Source: an uncultured Cellulophaga sp. (lineage in GTDB: Bacteria > Bacteroidota > Bacteroidia > Flavobacteriales > Flavobacteriaceae). Taken from it: 64,000 nt of DNA. Positions 1 to 12,456 of the stretch are shown in pieces. The DNA is taken from assembly GCA_947492955.1 (NCBI GenBank), contig CANLOV010000003.1, positions 276,592 to 340,591 of the forward strand, read 5' to 3'. The notes below the pieces were generated by a model that saw only the letters and a program-made list of their open reading frames with translations, ran no database searches and had not been told where the DNA came from. Both the position numbers and the translations under genes were made by a program. Every line of letters starts with the position of its first letter. Position 1 is the stretch's first letter.

Positions 1-317
1 GTAACATATATTTTTCTATTTTCTTTAACCTTATTGCCCGCTGGCGGATTCTGTTCTATAATAGAAAACCTTGGATAGTTTGGATTATAATTTGCAGAAT
101 CTAATACCTGATATCGCAATTTATTATCCTCTACCACCTTACGCATATCGCTTACCGATAATTTAGATAAATCTGGCACTTCTACAAATTCACCATGGTT
201 AGTAGTACTTTTTAACCAACTTAAAGTTAAAAATATTATAACTACAAGTATTAATAAGGCTAACCCAATTTGGATTAAGAAGCTTTTACTTTTTAAAAAA
301 TTTAGAAAATTCCGCAT
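1..317 (-). CDS. PASTA domain-containing membrane protein (partial, runs off window start)
   Basis: Reverse-strand reading from ATG at 317: MRNFLNFLKSKSFLIQIGLALLILVVIIFLTLSWLKSTTNHGEFVEVPDLSKLSVSDMRKVVEDNKLRYQVLDSANYNPNYPRFSIIEQNPPAGNKVKENRKIYVT; TM helix plus PASTA-like repeat. Divergent from ddl. Confidence 0.8.
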   Translation of the reverse strand, partial: MRNFLNFLKSKSFLIQIGLALLILVVIIFLTLSWLKSTTNHGEFVEVPDLSKLSVSDMRKVVEDNKLRYQVLDSANYNPNYPRFSIIEQNPPAGNKVKENRKIYV

Positions 318-432
318 AACAAGTTTTATTGCAGTAGCAAATATATGAAACGTAATACTTTTTTCTTTACTTTAAAAAAATGATATTTGCTCTACTTACA
401 AACTAAAATTAGGGAATAAACTAACATAGCTA

Positions 433-1407
433 ATGAAAAAAAACATAGCCATTATAATGGGCGGTTACTCTAGTGAATATAAAATTTCTCTTAAAAGCGG
501 TAATGTTGTATACAAACATTTAGATAAAGAAAAATTTAACACTTACAAAATACATATTCTAAAAGATAAATGGATTTATGTAAGTGATAGCAATGAGGAG
601 GCCCTTGTTAACAAAGAAGATTTTAGCATAATTTTAAAAGGAGAAAAAATTAATTTCGACTGTGTTTTTAATGCTATTCATGGATCTCCTGGAGAAGATG
701 GTCTATTACAAGCTTATTTTAAATTAATAAATATTCCTCAAACCTCTTGCGATTACTACCAGGCTGCTTTAACATATAACAAAAGAGATTTACTAAGCAC
801 TTTAAAACCTTATGGTATAAAATCTGCTGCATCTTATTACTTAAATCTTGGAGATATTATTAACGAAAATCTTATTGTAGAAAAAGTAGGACTTCCTTGT
901 TTTGTAAAAGCTAATAAAGCGGGTAGTAGCTTTGGCATATCTAAAGTCTATAAAAAAGAGGAACTACAAAATGCAATAGAATTGGCCTATAAAGAAGATG
1001 ATGAAATTATTATTGAAGCTTTTTTAGAAGGAACAGAAGTCTCTATAGGCGTAATAAAATATAAGGGAGAAACCAAAGCGTTACCTATTACAGAAATAGT
1101 TTCTGAAAATGATTTTTTTGATTATGAAGCAAAATACCAAGGAAAATCTAAAGAAATTACACCCGCAAGAATAACTCCAACCCAAGAAAAAAATGTTATT
1201 GAAGCTGCAAAAAAAGCTTACGACATTTTAAAAATGAAAGGCTACTCTAGAAGTGAGTTTATTTTTATAGGCGATGAACCTTACATGCTTGAAATGAATA
1301 CAACTCCTGGTTTAACCGAAGAAAGTATTTTACCCCAACAAGCTAGTATTGCAGGAATATCTTTACCAGAATTATTTAGTAGCGCCATAGATGAGGCTTT
1401 GCAATAA
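433..1407 (+). CDS. ddl: D-alanine--D-alanine ligase
   Basis: ATP-grasp protein with GGYSSEYKISLKSG, HGSPGEDG, KANKAGSSFGISKV and EMNTTPGLTEES motifs. Confidence 0.95.
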   Translation: MKKNIAIIMGGYSSEYKISLKSGNVVYKHLDKEKFNTYKIHILKDKWIYVSDSNEEALVNKEDFSIILKGEKINFDCVFNAIHGSPGEDGLLQAYFKLINIPQTSCDYYQAALTYNKRDLLSTLKPYGIKSAASYYLNLGDIINENLIVEKVGLPCFVKANKAGSSFGISKVYKKEELQNAIELAYKEDDEIIIEAFLEGTEVSIGVIKYKGETKALPITEIVSENDFFDYEAKYQGKSKEITPARITPTQEKNVIEAAKKAYDILKMKGYSRSEFIFIGDEPYMLEMNTTPGLTEESILPQQASIAGISLPELFSSAIDEALQ

Positions 1408-1449
1408 AAAATAAGTATTTTTAACACTCAAAATTAACTCAAATAAAAG

Positions 1450-1905
1450 ATGAGACGTGCTATTTTTCCTGGTTCTTTTGACCCTTTAACTTTAGGGCAT
1501 AATGATATTATTAAAAGAGGTGTTACCTTATTTGATGAGTTAATTATAGCTATTGGTGTAAATGCCGATAAAAAATATATGTTCTCTTTAGAAGAACGCA
1601 AAAAGTTTATAACAGAGGCCTATAAAGACGAGCCCAAAATAAAGGTAACCACTTATGAAGGCCTAACCGTGCATTTTTGCAAAGAAATAAAAGCAAATTT
1701 TATTTTAAGGGGGCTTAGAAATCCTGCTGATTTTGAGTTTGAAAAAGCTATTGCACATACCAACAGAAGCCTTTCCGAAATTGAAACCGTTTTTTTACTT
1801 ACCTCTTCCGGAAAATCCTATATAAGCTCCTCTATTGTTAGAGATGTAATTAGAAATGGTGGTGACTATACAGGATTAGTACCAAATACTGTTAAAGTAA
1901 AGTAA
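1450..1905 (+). CDS. coaD: pantetheine-phosphate adenylyltransferase
   Basis: FPGSFDPLTLGHNDII, LRGLRNPADFEFE and SYISSSIVRD motifs. Confidence 0.96.
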   Translation: MRRAIFPGSFDPLTLGHNDIIKRGVTLFDELIIAIGVNADKKYMFSLEERKKFITEAYKDEPKIKVTTYEGLTVHFCKEIKANFILRGLRNPADFEFEKAIAHTNRSLSEIETVFLLTSSGKSYISSSIVRDVIRNGGDYTGLVPNTVKVK

Positions 1906-2069
1906 TTAGTATTTTAAATTTATAAAAAAACAACTCAACTATTTAATAATTTGAGACCACTTCTTATACACATTTAATATAAATCACAACTGTTTTTACA
2001 TTATTTACAACAATATTAGTGTATTTTCTTACAAAAATTATTAATTTAGTAAGAAATAGCCTATAAATA

Positions 2070-3917
2070 TTGCAAAAGAACAAAACACATACGAATAGTT
2101 ATTTAATTAAACAATTACCTGACGCTGTAGTATTTCTAAATAGAAAAATGGAAATAATTTATGCTTCAGATAAATTGTCTACTGATTTTGAACTAAGTAC
2201 ATCTAATGTTATTGGTGAAAACTTTTTTACCACATTCCCATACTTAAGCACACAATGCCAAAATGCTATTAGGGATAGTATTACAGGAAAAAACTACAAA
2301 GTAAAAAAAGAATATTATTTTAATAATGATGAAAGTTATAAGTGGGTAGAATGGTCTAGCGCACCTTGGTATGATGAGGACGAGAATATTATTGGAGTAA
2401 TTGTTAAACTAGAGAATGTAGATGATACTACAAACATTGAATTAGAATTAAAAAAAACTAAGGATTTATTAGAAGAGACCGCAACTACAGGTAAAATAGG
2501 GACTTGGGAATATAAAATTAAAGAAGATATTTTAAAATGGTCTAATATGACCAAGCAAATCCATGGAGTATCTAACAACTATAAACCAAGTATACAAACA
2601 GCTATAAAATTTTATAAGAGAGGATATAGCCGTAAAACGATTAAAGAAAAAGTACAAAACTCTTTAAAAGATGGTAAACCTTGGTCCGAAAAATTACAAA
2701 TAATCACCGCTGATGGCAGAGAAATATGGATTATTGCCTCTGGGAAACCTATATTTAAAAAGGATAAATTAATTGGTATTTTTGGAACTTTTAACGATGT
2801 AAATGATATTGTTAATTCAGAAATTAAAATAAAAAAAAGCGAAGAACTCCTTAGGACATTAATAGATCACTTACCTATAAACGTTTTTATTAAAGATATT
2901 AATTCTAAAAAAATAGTATCTAATAAACACGATACTATTTTTTCTAAAGTATTGGGATCAGATGAAGTTATAGGAAAAAATGATTTTCATTTTTGTGACG
3001 AAGAAACAGCTAAAAAAAATGTAAAAGAAGATCGGGAAGTTATTAATTCTCGTATTCCTGTATTAGCCAAAGAAAAGCTAATTATAAAAAAGGATGGCAC
3101 AAAATCTATTATGCTTACCTCTAAAATTCCACTTATAGAAAACAATGGAGAGGTTAACAAACTAGTTGGGTTCAGCGTTGATATTACCGATATAAAAGAA
3201 AAAGAAAAAGAGTTAAAAAAACTAATAAATGTAACCTCTTTACAAAACGAACGATTAATAAATTTTGCGCATATAATATCTCATAATCTAAGATCACAAA
3301 CTGCTAATTTTTCTATGCTTTTAGATTTTCTGGTAAAAGAAACAAACGAAATAGAAAAAAAGAGTATTACAAATATGCTCATTAGCACTTCTGAAAAACT
3401 ACTAGATACACTACAAACTTTAAATGAAGTTGTTATTATTAATACTAATGTAACATTAGAAAAAAAGCCGATTTGTTTAAGTAATAAAATATCTAGTATA
3501 GAAAAAGAATTATTTCCTTTATTAAATAGCAATAAAGCTATTATAATAAATGAAGTTCCTAAAAGTGTTTATATAAATGTATCAGAAAATTATTTAGATG
3601 ACATCTTAAAAAACATGATTGAAAATAGTGTTAAATACAAACACAAAGATAGATCTCCTATAATTAAATTATCTACTAAAAAAAATGAAGACTATATCAC
3701 ACTCAACATAGAAGATAATGGTATTGGTATAGATTTAAAAAAATACGGAGACAAAATATTTGGAATGCACAAAACTTTCCATAATAACAATGACACAAAA
3801 GGTATTGATTTATACATCATAAAAAATCAAATTGAAGCTATGAATGGTAAAATCACTGTATCAAGCATAGTAAATGAGGGGACTATATTTAATATTTATT
3901 TTAATGAAAAAGATTAA
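2070..3917 (+). CDS. PAS-domain sensor histidine kinase (TTG start)
   Basis: Multiple PAS-like segments, HisKA-like 'HIISHNLRSQTANF', HATPase N-box 'NMIENSVKY' and 'DNGIGIDL'. Confidence 0.88.
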   Translation: MQKNKTHTNSYLIKQLPDAVVFLNRKMEIIYASDKLSTDFELSTSNVIGENFFTTFPYLSTQCQNAIRDSITGKNYKVKKEYYFNNDESYKWVEWSSAPWYDEDENIIGVIVKLENVDDTTNIELELKKTKDLLEETATTGKIGTWEYKIKEDILKWSNMTKQIHGVSNNYKPSIQTAIKFYKRGYSRKTIKEKVQNSLKDGKPWSEKLQIITADGREIWIIASGKPIFKKDKLIGIFGTFNDVNDIVNSEIKIKKSEELLRTLIDHLPINVFIKDINSKKIVSNKHDTIFSKVLGSDEVIGKNDFHFCDEETAKKNVKEDREVINSRIPVLAKEKLIIKKDGTKSIMLTSKIPLIENNGEVNKLVGFSVDITDIKEKEKELKKLINVTSLQNERLINFAHIISHNLRSQTANFSMLLDFLVKETNEIEKKSITNMLISTSEKLLDTLQTLNEVVIINTNVTLEKKPICLSNKISSIEKELFPLLNSNKAIIINEVPKSVYINVSENYLDDILKNMIENSVKYKHKDRSPIIKLSTKKNEDYITLNIEDNGIGIDLKKYGDKIFGMHKTFHNNNDTKGIDLYIIKNQIEAMNGKITVSSIVNEGTIFNIYFNEKD

Positions 3918-4320
3918 TTCCATATACATAATTGACGATGACCCTATCACTGTTTTTGGAATAAAAAAAGTTCTAAGCACTATTGTATTATGTGATAGTA
4001 TAACTACTCATATAAATGGTAAACTAGCCTTAGATGGTATAAACAATCTTATTTCAGAAAACAAAAATTTACCAGACGTTATTTTTTTAGATATTAATAT
4101 GCCAGTAATGGATGGTTGGGAGTTTTTAGACGAGTTTATAAAAATACCTCTAGAAAAAAAAATAAAAATTAATATTGTTACCTCTTCTATAGATCCTTAT
4201 GATAAAAAGAAAACAAATAGCTATAAGAAAAAAACGCATCATCCGATTTTCTACATTAACAAACCCATACAAAAAACAGAGGTAGAAGAAATAACTACCA
4301 AAACGCATTTAAAACCTTAA
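3904..4320 (+). CDS. response regulator receiver protein
   Basis: MKKINSIYIIDDDP...DVIFLDINMPVMDGWEFL; ATG at 3904 chosen over upstream 3874; overlaps the end of the kinase gene by 14 nt. Confidence 0.9.
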   Translation: MKKINSIYIIDDDPITVFGIKKVLSTIVLCDSITTHINGKLALDGINNLISENKNLPDVIFLDINMPVMDGWEFLDEFIKIPLEKKIKINIVTSSIDPYDKKKTNSYKKKTHHPIFYINKPIQKTEVEEITTKTHLKP

Positions 4321-4352
4321 AAAAATGTAATTTTAAGGTTTTAAGCTACAAC

Positions 4353-6122
4353 ATGATACGTATTTTATCGCTTTTAACTGTTTTAATATTTTTTTCGTGT
4401 AAAACAGAAGAAAAAGAAAAAGAAACACCCTTTAAAACTCCATTTGAGATTTCTTCTGGTACAGAAACAGCTAGCTATAATGAAGTTATTGATTTTTACA
4501 TGAAGTTAGCTAAAGAATTTCCAGAAATAAACATTCAAACCATAGGAGAAACAGACAGCGGTCTGCCTTTACATTTAGTAACTTATAATCCGGATGGTGA
4601 TTTTAATTTTCAAAAAATTGGAACCAATAAAATTACTATTCTAATAAATAATGGTATACATGCAGGTGAGAGTGATGGTGTAGATGCCACTATGTTACTT
4701 TATAAAGATTTAGTATTAGAAAAAATAGATGCTCCAAAAAACACAATTTTAGCTACAATTCCACTCTATAACATTGGTGGGGCTCTAAATAGAAATTCTA
4801 CAACAAGAGTTAACCAAAACGGACCAAAATCATATGGTTTTAGAGGTAATGCCCAAAACTACGATCTAAATAGAGATTTTATTAAATCCGAATCAAAGAA
4901 TGCAAAAACTTTTGCCTCTATTTTTCATCTGGTAAAACCCGATATTTTTATTGATAACCATGTTAGTAATGGTGCAGATTACCAGTACACCCTAACACAT
5001 TTATTTACACAACACAATAAGCTAAATGGAAAATTAGGAAACTACCTTCATAAAGAAATGATGCCTAAGTTAGAACAATTATTAAGTAATGATAACTGGG
5101 ATATTACCCCTTATGTAAATGTTTTTAATGAAGTTCCAGAAAATGGATTCTCGCAATTCATGGATTCTCCAAGATACTCTACTGGGTATACTACATTATG
5201 GAACACATTAGGGTTAATGGTAGAAACACACATGCTAAAACCATACAAGCAAAGAGTAGAAGGCACCTATACCTTAATGAAAAAAATGATTGCTATTTCT
5301 GAAAAAGACAGAGAAAAAATTAAAAAATTAAGAGAAAGCTCTTTCCATACATATAAAGACCAAAAGTCGTATACATTACAATGGGCTATAGACAGCACAA
5401 AAACATCTACTTTAAATTTTAAAGGGTATAAAGCTGAAACAATAACAAGTGAGGTTACTGGCCTACCAAGGCTTAAATATGATACTAATAAACCATTTAC
5501 AAAAAAAACAGAATATTACAATTATTTTACCCCTACAAGTACTATAGAAATACCTAAAGCATATATTCTAAAAAAAGGATGGAATAAAATAATTAATTTA
5601 ATGACCTTAAATAACATTACATACCACACTATAAAACAAGACACCACTATAACAGTAGAATATTACAAAATAGACAGTTATGAAACTAAGAAAAACGCTT
5701 ACGAAGGTCATTACCCGCACTACAATACTAAAATAAAAGCAACAACAAAGAACATTCGGTTTTCTGCAGGAGATTATTACATACCAACCAACCAAAAAGG
5801 TATGCGTTATATTATAGAAACACTAGAACCAGAAGCTGTAGACTCATTTTTTAACTGGAATTTTTTTGATACTATTTTACAACAAAAAGAAGACTTTTCC
5901 CCTTATGTTTTCGAGGATATTGCTTTAGACTTACTAAAAAACAATGAACAATTAAGAGACACTTTCTTATTAAAAAAGAATACAGATAAAAATTTTAATA
6001 GCGATTGGTACGCACAATTAAATTGGATTTATAAACATTCTAAGTATTACGAAGAAGCTCATTTACAATATCCTGTATACAGAATATTAAAAAACATGAG
6101 TTTTTCTATTGAAGAAGAATAA
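4353..6122 (+). CDS. M14 family zinc carboxypeptidase-like lipoprotein
   Basis: Lipobox-like N-terminus (FFSC); INNGIHAGESDGVD and NYDLNRDF motifs. Confidence 0.85.
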   Translation: MIRILSLLTVLIFFSCKTEEKEKETPFKTPFEISSGTETASYNEVIDFYMKLAKEFPEINIQTIGETDSGLPLHLVTYNPDGDFNFQKIGTNKITILINNGIHAGESDGVDATMLLYKDLVLEKIDAPKNTILATIPLYNIGGALNRNSTTRVNQNGPKSYGFRGNAQNYDLNRDFIKSESKNAKTFASIFHLVKPDIFIDNHVSNGADYQYTLTHLFTQHNKLNGKLGNYLHKEMMPKLEQLLSNDNWDITPYVNVFNEVPENGFSQFMDSPRYSTGYTTLWNTLGLMVETHMLKPYKQRVEGTYTLMKKMIAISEKDREKIKKLRESSFHTYKDQKSYTLQWAIDSTKTSTLNFKGYKAETITSEVTGLPRLKYDTNKPFTKKTEYYNYFTPTSTIEIPKAYILKKGWNKIINLMTLNNITYHTIKQDTTITVEYYKIDSYETKKNAYEGHYPHYNTKIKATTKNIRFSAGDYYIPTNQKGMRYIIETLEPEAVDSFFNWNFFDTILQQKEDFSPYVFEDIALDLLKNNEQLRDTFLLKKNTDKNFNSDWYAQLNWIYKHSKYYEEAHLQYPVYRILKNMSFSIEEE

Positions 6123-6124
6123 GG

Positions 6125-6712
6125 CTAATCCTCAAAAAGAATTTTAATATTTATATATGAATTTTCAAGAGCCTTAGCAATTTTCTTTGGGCCTTTCCAT
6201 TTCACCTTTTCTATACCTTCTTTTTTTTGTCCTTTTAATTTTCCTTTATAAGAAGTTTTCATAGCAAACCAATGCACTTCTTTTAGCTTATAAACTCCAT
6301 TTCTTTTAAACACATGGTAAGTTGTTTTTAAAAAATTTTCAATTTTTAAGCCTTGTACACCTGTCTCCTCCTCTACCTCACGTATAGCACATTCCTCAAT
6401 CGTTTCTCCTTTATCTAATTTACCCTTAGGTAAATCCCACTTATCGTTTCTATAAATAAAAAGAACTTTACCTTTTTTATTTGTTACCACACCACCAGCC
6501 GCAGTAACTAAAGGAATTTTATTGGTAAACTTCTTTAAGATTTCTTCTTTATTTGGATGATAAATATAAGCTTGTTTTAATTTATTTTTAGATAATGCCT
6601 CAATAGCATCACCAATAGCATCACTATTTAACAAAAAATATTCATCATTTACAGTATCTGAGAGTTTATTTGTTAAAATCAAAGGAGCCTCATTAACAAA
6701 AACTTTATACAT
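6125..6712 (-). CDS. NUDIX hydrolase
   Basis: Nudix box GKLDKGETIEECAIREVEEETG. Confidence 0.93.
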   Translation of the reverse strand: MYKVFVNEAPLILTNKLSDTVNDEYFLLNSDAIGDAIEALSKNKLKQAYIYHPNKEEILKKFTNKIPLVTAAGGVVTNKKGKVLFIYRNDKWDLPKGKLDKGETIEECAIREVEEETGVQGLKIENFLKTTYHVFKRNGVYKLKEVHWFAMKTSYKGKLKGQKKEGIEKVKWKGPKKIAKALENSYINIKILFED

Positions 6713-6719
6713 TTGCGCT

Positions 6720-7361
6720 ATGGTTTTAAATAAAGATACTGCGAAAAAAACAGCAGAATTACTGCTACAAATTAATGCAATAAAATTGAAACCAGAAAAT
6801 CCTTTTACATGGGCTTCTGGATGGAAATCTCCAATTTATTGCGATAACAGAATATTACTTTCTTATCCAACAATAAGAAACTACATTAGAGAACAAATAG
6901 CTAAACAAGTAGAAGCAATTTACGGCAAACCAGACGTAATAGCTGGTGTTGCTACTGGTGCCATTGGCATTGGCATGCTAGTTGCTGAGTATTTGGGATT
7001 ACCTTTTATTTATGTACGTCCAGAGCCAAAATCTCATGGAAGACAAAACCAAATAGAAGGGCAATTAGAAGAAAACCAAACAGTTGTAGTTATAGAAGAT
7101 TTAATTAGCACCGGAAAAAGTAGTTTAAATGCTGTTGATGCTCTAAAAAAAGGAGGAGCAAATGTAAAAGGAATGATTGCTATATTTACTTATGGATTTG
7201 ATGTGGCAACAGAAAATTTTGAGAATGCAGCCGTAAAATTAAATACGCTTAGCGATTACAATCATTTAATAGAACAAGCGTCTGATACAAGTTATATAAA
7301 AGAAGAACAATTAAACACCCTACTTGCCTGGAAAAGTAATCCTGCAATTTGGAAACCATAA
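6720..7361 (+). CDS. pyrE: orotate phosphoribosyltransferase
   Basis: FTWASGWKSPIYCDNR and PRPP loop VVVIEDLISTGKSS. Confidence 0.95.
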   Translation: MVLNKDTAKKTAELLLQINAIKLKPENPFTWASGWKSPIYCDNRILLSYPTIRNYIREQIAKQVEAIYGKPDVIAGVATGAIGIGMLVAEYLGLPFIYVRPEPKSHGRQNQIEGQLEENQTVVVIEDLISTGKSSLNAVDALKKGGANVKGMIAIFTYGFDVATENFENAAVKLNTLSDYNHLIEQASDTSYIKEEQLNTLLAWKSNPAIWKP

Positions 7362-7364
7362 GTT

Positions 7365-7757
7365 ATGCACATAGAAACTCCTAACAAAAATATAGCCAAA
7401 AGTAATGTTGAAGTATTTAATTTCTTAAACGACATTAAAAATTTTGAACGCTTAATGCCAGATAACACCAGTAAATTTGAAGTGTTGAGTGAAGATAAAT
7501 TTCTTTTTGCCTTAAAAGGAATGCCAGAAATAGTATTAAAACTAAAAGAGCAATTCCCTCATGAAAAAATAATTTTTGGTGCCGCTAGTGACAAATTACC
7601 TTTTACACTAACAGCAAATATTAATAGTATTAACGAAAACGAAAGTTCTGTATTACTTAGTTTCGAAGGTGAATTTAATGCTATGATGGCAATGATGATA
7701 AAAAGTCCTATTACTAACTTCATGAATACGTTAGCTGAAAACTTACAGAAAATTTAG
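7365..7757 (+). CDS. SRPBCC/polyketide cyclase-like protein
   Basis: Size, fold-like pattern (SNVEVFNFLNDIKNFERLMPD...) and position directly after pyrE. Confidence 0.7.
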   Translation: MHIETPNKNIAKSNVEVFNFLNDIKNFERLMPDNTSKFEVLSEDKFLFALKGMPEIVLKLKEQFPHEKIIFGAASDKLPFTLTANINSINENESSVLLSFEGEFNAMMAMMIKSPITNFMNTLAENLQKI

Positions 7758-8488
7758 TATAATAGTTGTACTTCTTTAAGTCCATATTCAGTTACAATAT
7801 TATCTTCTAAAGTTATCAAAAGTTTTCCTTCGGGAGAAACACCTTTTATAAACCCCATAAATAATTCGCCATCCATATTTTTAAATGTGGATGGTTTATT
7901 TTTTCTAAACAATAAGCTTTCATAAGAAAATTGTAGCTGCTCTTTTCCTTTGTTTATTTCTTCATTAAAATATTTTTTAAAAACCACTGTAAAAGATTTT
8001 AATAAATAATCTAAATCAAATGTGCGTCCCAATAAAAGTTTTAAAGAAGATACATTGGGTAAATTTTTAAACTCTAACTGGTTTACATTTAAACCTATAC
8101 CAATTACAGAAGCTTGTATTTTTTTTCCTGAAAGTATATTTTCTATTAAAATACCACATATTTTTGAGTGACCTGACAGAATGTCGTTAGGCCATTTAAT
8201 ACTTAAATTTGGAACCTGTTGCTGTTTTAAAAAGTCATAAATAGCCAAAGAAACACAAATGTTTAGGAAAAACTGATTAGATACCAAAAAATCATCAAAA
8301 CGCTTTAAAACACTGAAAGTTAAGTTTTTACCAGACTCCGAAACCCAAGTAGTTCCCATTTGCCCTCTCCCAGCAACTTGTTCTTTTGCAACAACAACTG
8401 TATAGTCTTTTACTTCTTCTGTAGCAAGCAAATAATCTTTTAAATAAGCATTTGTAGACGCTGTGGCATTAAGTTTGACTATATTCAT
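7754..8488 (-). CDS. birA: biotin--[acetyl-CoA-carboxylase] ligase
   Basis: AKEQVAGRGQMGTTWVS, SIKWPNDIL and GIGLNVN motifs; preferred start at internal Met (8488). Confidence 0.93.
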   Translation of the reverse strand: MNIVKLNATASTNAYLKDYLLATEEVKDYTVVVAKEQVAGRGQMGTTWVSESGKNLTFSVLKRFDDFLVSNQFFLNICVSLAIYDFLKQQQVPNLSIKWPNDILSGHSKICGILIENILSGKKIQASVIGIGLNVNQLEFKNLPNVSSLKLLLGRTFDLDYLLKSFTVVFKKYFNEEINKGKEQLQFSYESLLFRKNKPSTFKNMDGELFMGFIKGVSPEGKLLITLEDNIVTEYGLKEVQLLY

Positions 8489-8553
8489 ACAATTAGTTAT
8501 GTAAAACTTTAATCTTATATTGAAAAACAATAGCTAAAAAAACAAAAAAATAA

Positions 8554-8561
8554 TAACTTTG
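8554..8561 (+). promoter_or_regulatory. candidate Bacteroidota -7 element (TAACTTTG) upstream of rsfS
   Basis: Matches TAnnTTTG about 20 nt before the ATG; no clear -33 TTTG seen. Confidence 0.35.
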
Positions 8562-8580
8562 TAAAAATTAAAATTTTTTA

Positions 8581-8958
8581 ATGCAAAAAGACAAAGCTAG
8601 TGCAGATGAACTAATTGCCCTAATTTTAAATGGTATAGAAGACGTTAAAGGGCACGATATAAGTTTACTGGATCTCAGAGAAATAGAAAATACTGTTTGT
8701 GACTACTTTATAATTTGCAATGGTACTTCCAATACGCATGTAAATGCAATCGTTAACTCAATACAAAAAACAGTTAGTAAAGCTATAAAGGATAAACCTT
8801 GGCACGTAGAAGGTTCAGAAAACTCCGAGTGGGTTTTATTAGACTACGTTAATGTTGTAATTCACGTTTTTCAAAAACAAGTGAGAGAATTTTACGATAT
8901 TGAAGGGCTTTGGGGAGATGCTAAAGTAACAATAATAGAAAATAGCTTTAATCAGTAA
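8581..8958 (+). CDS. rsfS: ribosome silencing factor
   Basis: RsfS/DUF143 motifs: CDYFIICNGTSNTHV, KPWHVEGSENSEWVLLDYVNVVIHVF, REFYDIEGLWGDA. Confidence 0.94.
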   Translation: MQKDKASADELIALILNGIEDVKGHDISLLDLREIENTVCDYFIICNGTSNTHVNAIVNSIQKTVSKAIKDKPWHVEGSENSEWVLLDYVNVVIHVFQKQVREFYDIEGLWGDAKVTIIENSFNQ

Positions 8959-8967
8959 TAAAATATA

Positions 8968-10950
<1,983 letters not shown>

Positions 10951-11021
10951 AATAAATACTATATTTTACACGTTGTCATAATAAGTATACGCATTACTTA
11001 AATTAAAGTTTTTAACTATTA

Positions 11022-11633
11022 ATGGGGTTATTTGATAAGCTATTTGGGGGAGGTAAGAAAAAAGGTTCTCAAGAAACAGCAGAAGCAAGAGGGCTTCATA
11101 TGCCCGACCTTAAACTCCCTGTAGATGAAAAATTTACCATTAATTTTAAAAAGAATGGTGGTAAATTTATATACTGCGATTCGTTAAAAGAAGTAAAAAG
11201 TACACTTAAAAACATTATAGCAGAAAATAGTTGGGAAGAAGAGAGTTTCTTTTCTATGGATGAAAGGTTAGAAAAAAAGTTTTCTAAGGAGAATATAAAT
11301 TTCACTGCTAATCCTAAACAAAGTCCCGTATTTATAACAACTTGCGAATATTTAATTGCTCAAAATGGATCTATACTAATTTGTTCAAATCAAATTAATG
11401 ATAGAAAGCTAGATGAATTACCTAGTAATTTCATTGTTTATGCTACCACTAGTCAGTTAACAGATTCTATTGGAGAAGGTTTAAAAAACATTAAAAAGAA
11501 ATATACAAATCATATACCTGCAAATATTACTACCATAAAAAACTTCCAGGAAAAACCAGAAAATAAAGACAATTTTTTATCGTACGGAAGTAGTTCCAAA
11601 AATCTTTATCTTTTACTTTTGGAAGACTTGTAA
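11022..11633 (+). CDS. LUD domain (LutC/YkgG-like) protein
   Basis: SPVFITTCEYLIAQNGSILIC...LPSNFIVYATTSQLTDSIGEGL. Confidence 0.75.
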   Translation: MGLFDKLFGGGKKKGSQETAEARGLHMPDLKLPVDEKFTINFKKNGGKFIYCDSLKEVKSTLKNIIAENSWEEESFFSMDERLEKKFSKENINFTANPKQSPVFITTCEYLIAQNGSILICSNQINDRKLDELPSNFIVYATTSQLTDSIGEGLKNIKKKYTNHIPANITTIKNFQEKPENKDNFLSYGSSSKNLYLLLLEDL

Positions 11634-11634
11634 T

Positions 11635-12456
11635 ATGAGAGAAATATTTAGACGATTAATTACCGGAGCAGTATTCGTTTTTTTACTGCTTTCTTCTATT
11701 TTTTTAAATTCAGATGCTTTTGATTTCTTATTTATGGTATTTGGACTAACTTGTATTTATGAATACAAGAGAATGGTAAGATTAAAAGGTTACTATATTT
11801 TTATTGCTTACTTAACATTATGGTGGATTTATATTTATTTAATAAATGATATAAGTACTACTTACAATACGATTGCCATTAATACTTTAATGGTATTAAC
11901 ACTAAGTATTAATAGTATATTATTATATTATCTATTTTCTAAAAAAGAGAAATTATTTAATAGCTTGCAAAAGTTTATCATTGGTATATTTTACATTGGA
12001 GGCGGAAGCATATTTTTAACTATGATTCCTTATAAAGAAAATACATTTGCAGAATTACTTATAATGGGTGTTTTTATTCTTATATGGGTTAACGATTCTT
12101 TTGCTTATTTAACAGGCAGAAGCTTTGGCAAAACAAAACTATTTCCATCTGTTTCTCCTAAAAAAACAATAGAAGGCGCAATTGGCGGATTTATTTTTGC
12201 TTTAATTGCTGCTTATATTATTTCTAATTTTGAATCTAACTTAACACTTATACAATGGCTAATTTTAGCTTCTGTAATTGTTATAACTGGTAATTTAGGA
12301 GACCTTATAGAATCTAAATTTAAAAGAACTGCTGGCGTAAAAGATAGCGGCGCAATTTTACCTGGACACGGTGGAATGTTAGATCGACTTGATAGTTTAA
12401 TTTTTGCAGCACCATTTGTTTATTTAACACTAAATATTTTTACCTATGTTTCATAA
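11635..12456 (+). CDS. cdsA: phosphatidate cytidylyltransferase
   Basis: Multi-TM; signature SPKKTIEGAIGG...GDLIESKFKRTAGVKDSGAILPGHGGMLDRLDSL. Confidence 0.95.
   Translation: MREIFRRLITGAVFVFLLLSSIFLNSDAFDFLFMVFGLTCIYEYKRMVRLKGYYIFIAYLTLWWIYIYLINDISTTYNTIAINTLMVLTLSINSILLYYLFSKKEKLFNSLQKFIIGIFYIGGGSIFLTMIPYKENTFAELLIMGVFILIWVNDSFAYLTGRSFGKTKLFPSVSPKKTIEGAIGGFIFALIAAYIISNFESNLTLIQWLILASVIVITGNLGDLIESKFKRTAGVKDSGAILPGHGGMLDRLDSLIFAAPFVYLTLNIFTYVS

Noticed and set aside
2336-3532. Reverse-strand ORFs 2336-2578 and 3281-3532 within the sensor kinase
   Set aside because: Fully antisense to a well-supported PAS/histidine kinase gene.
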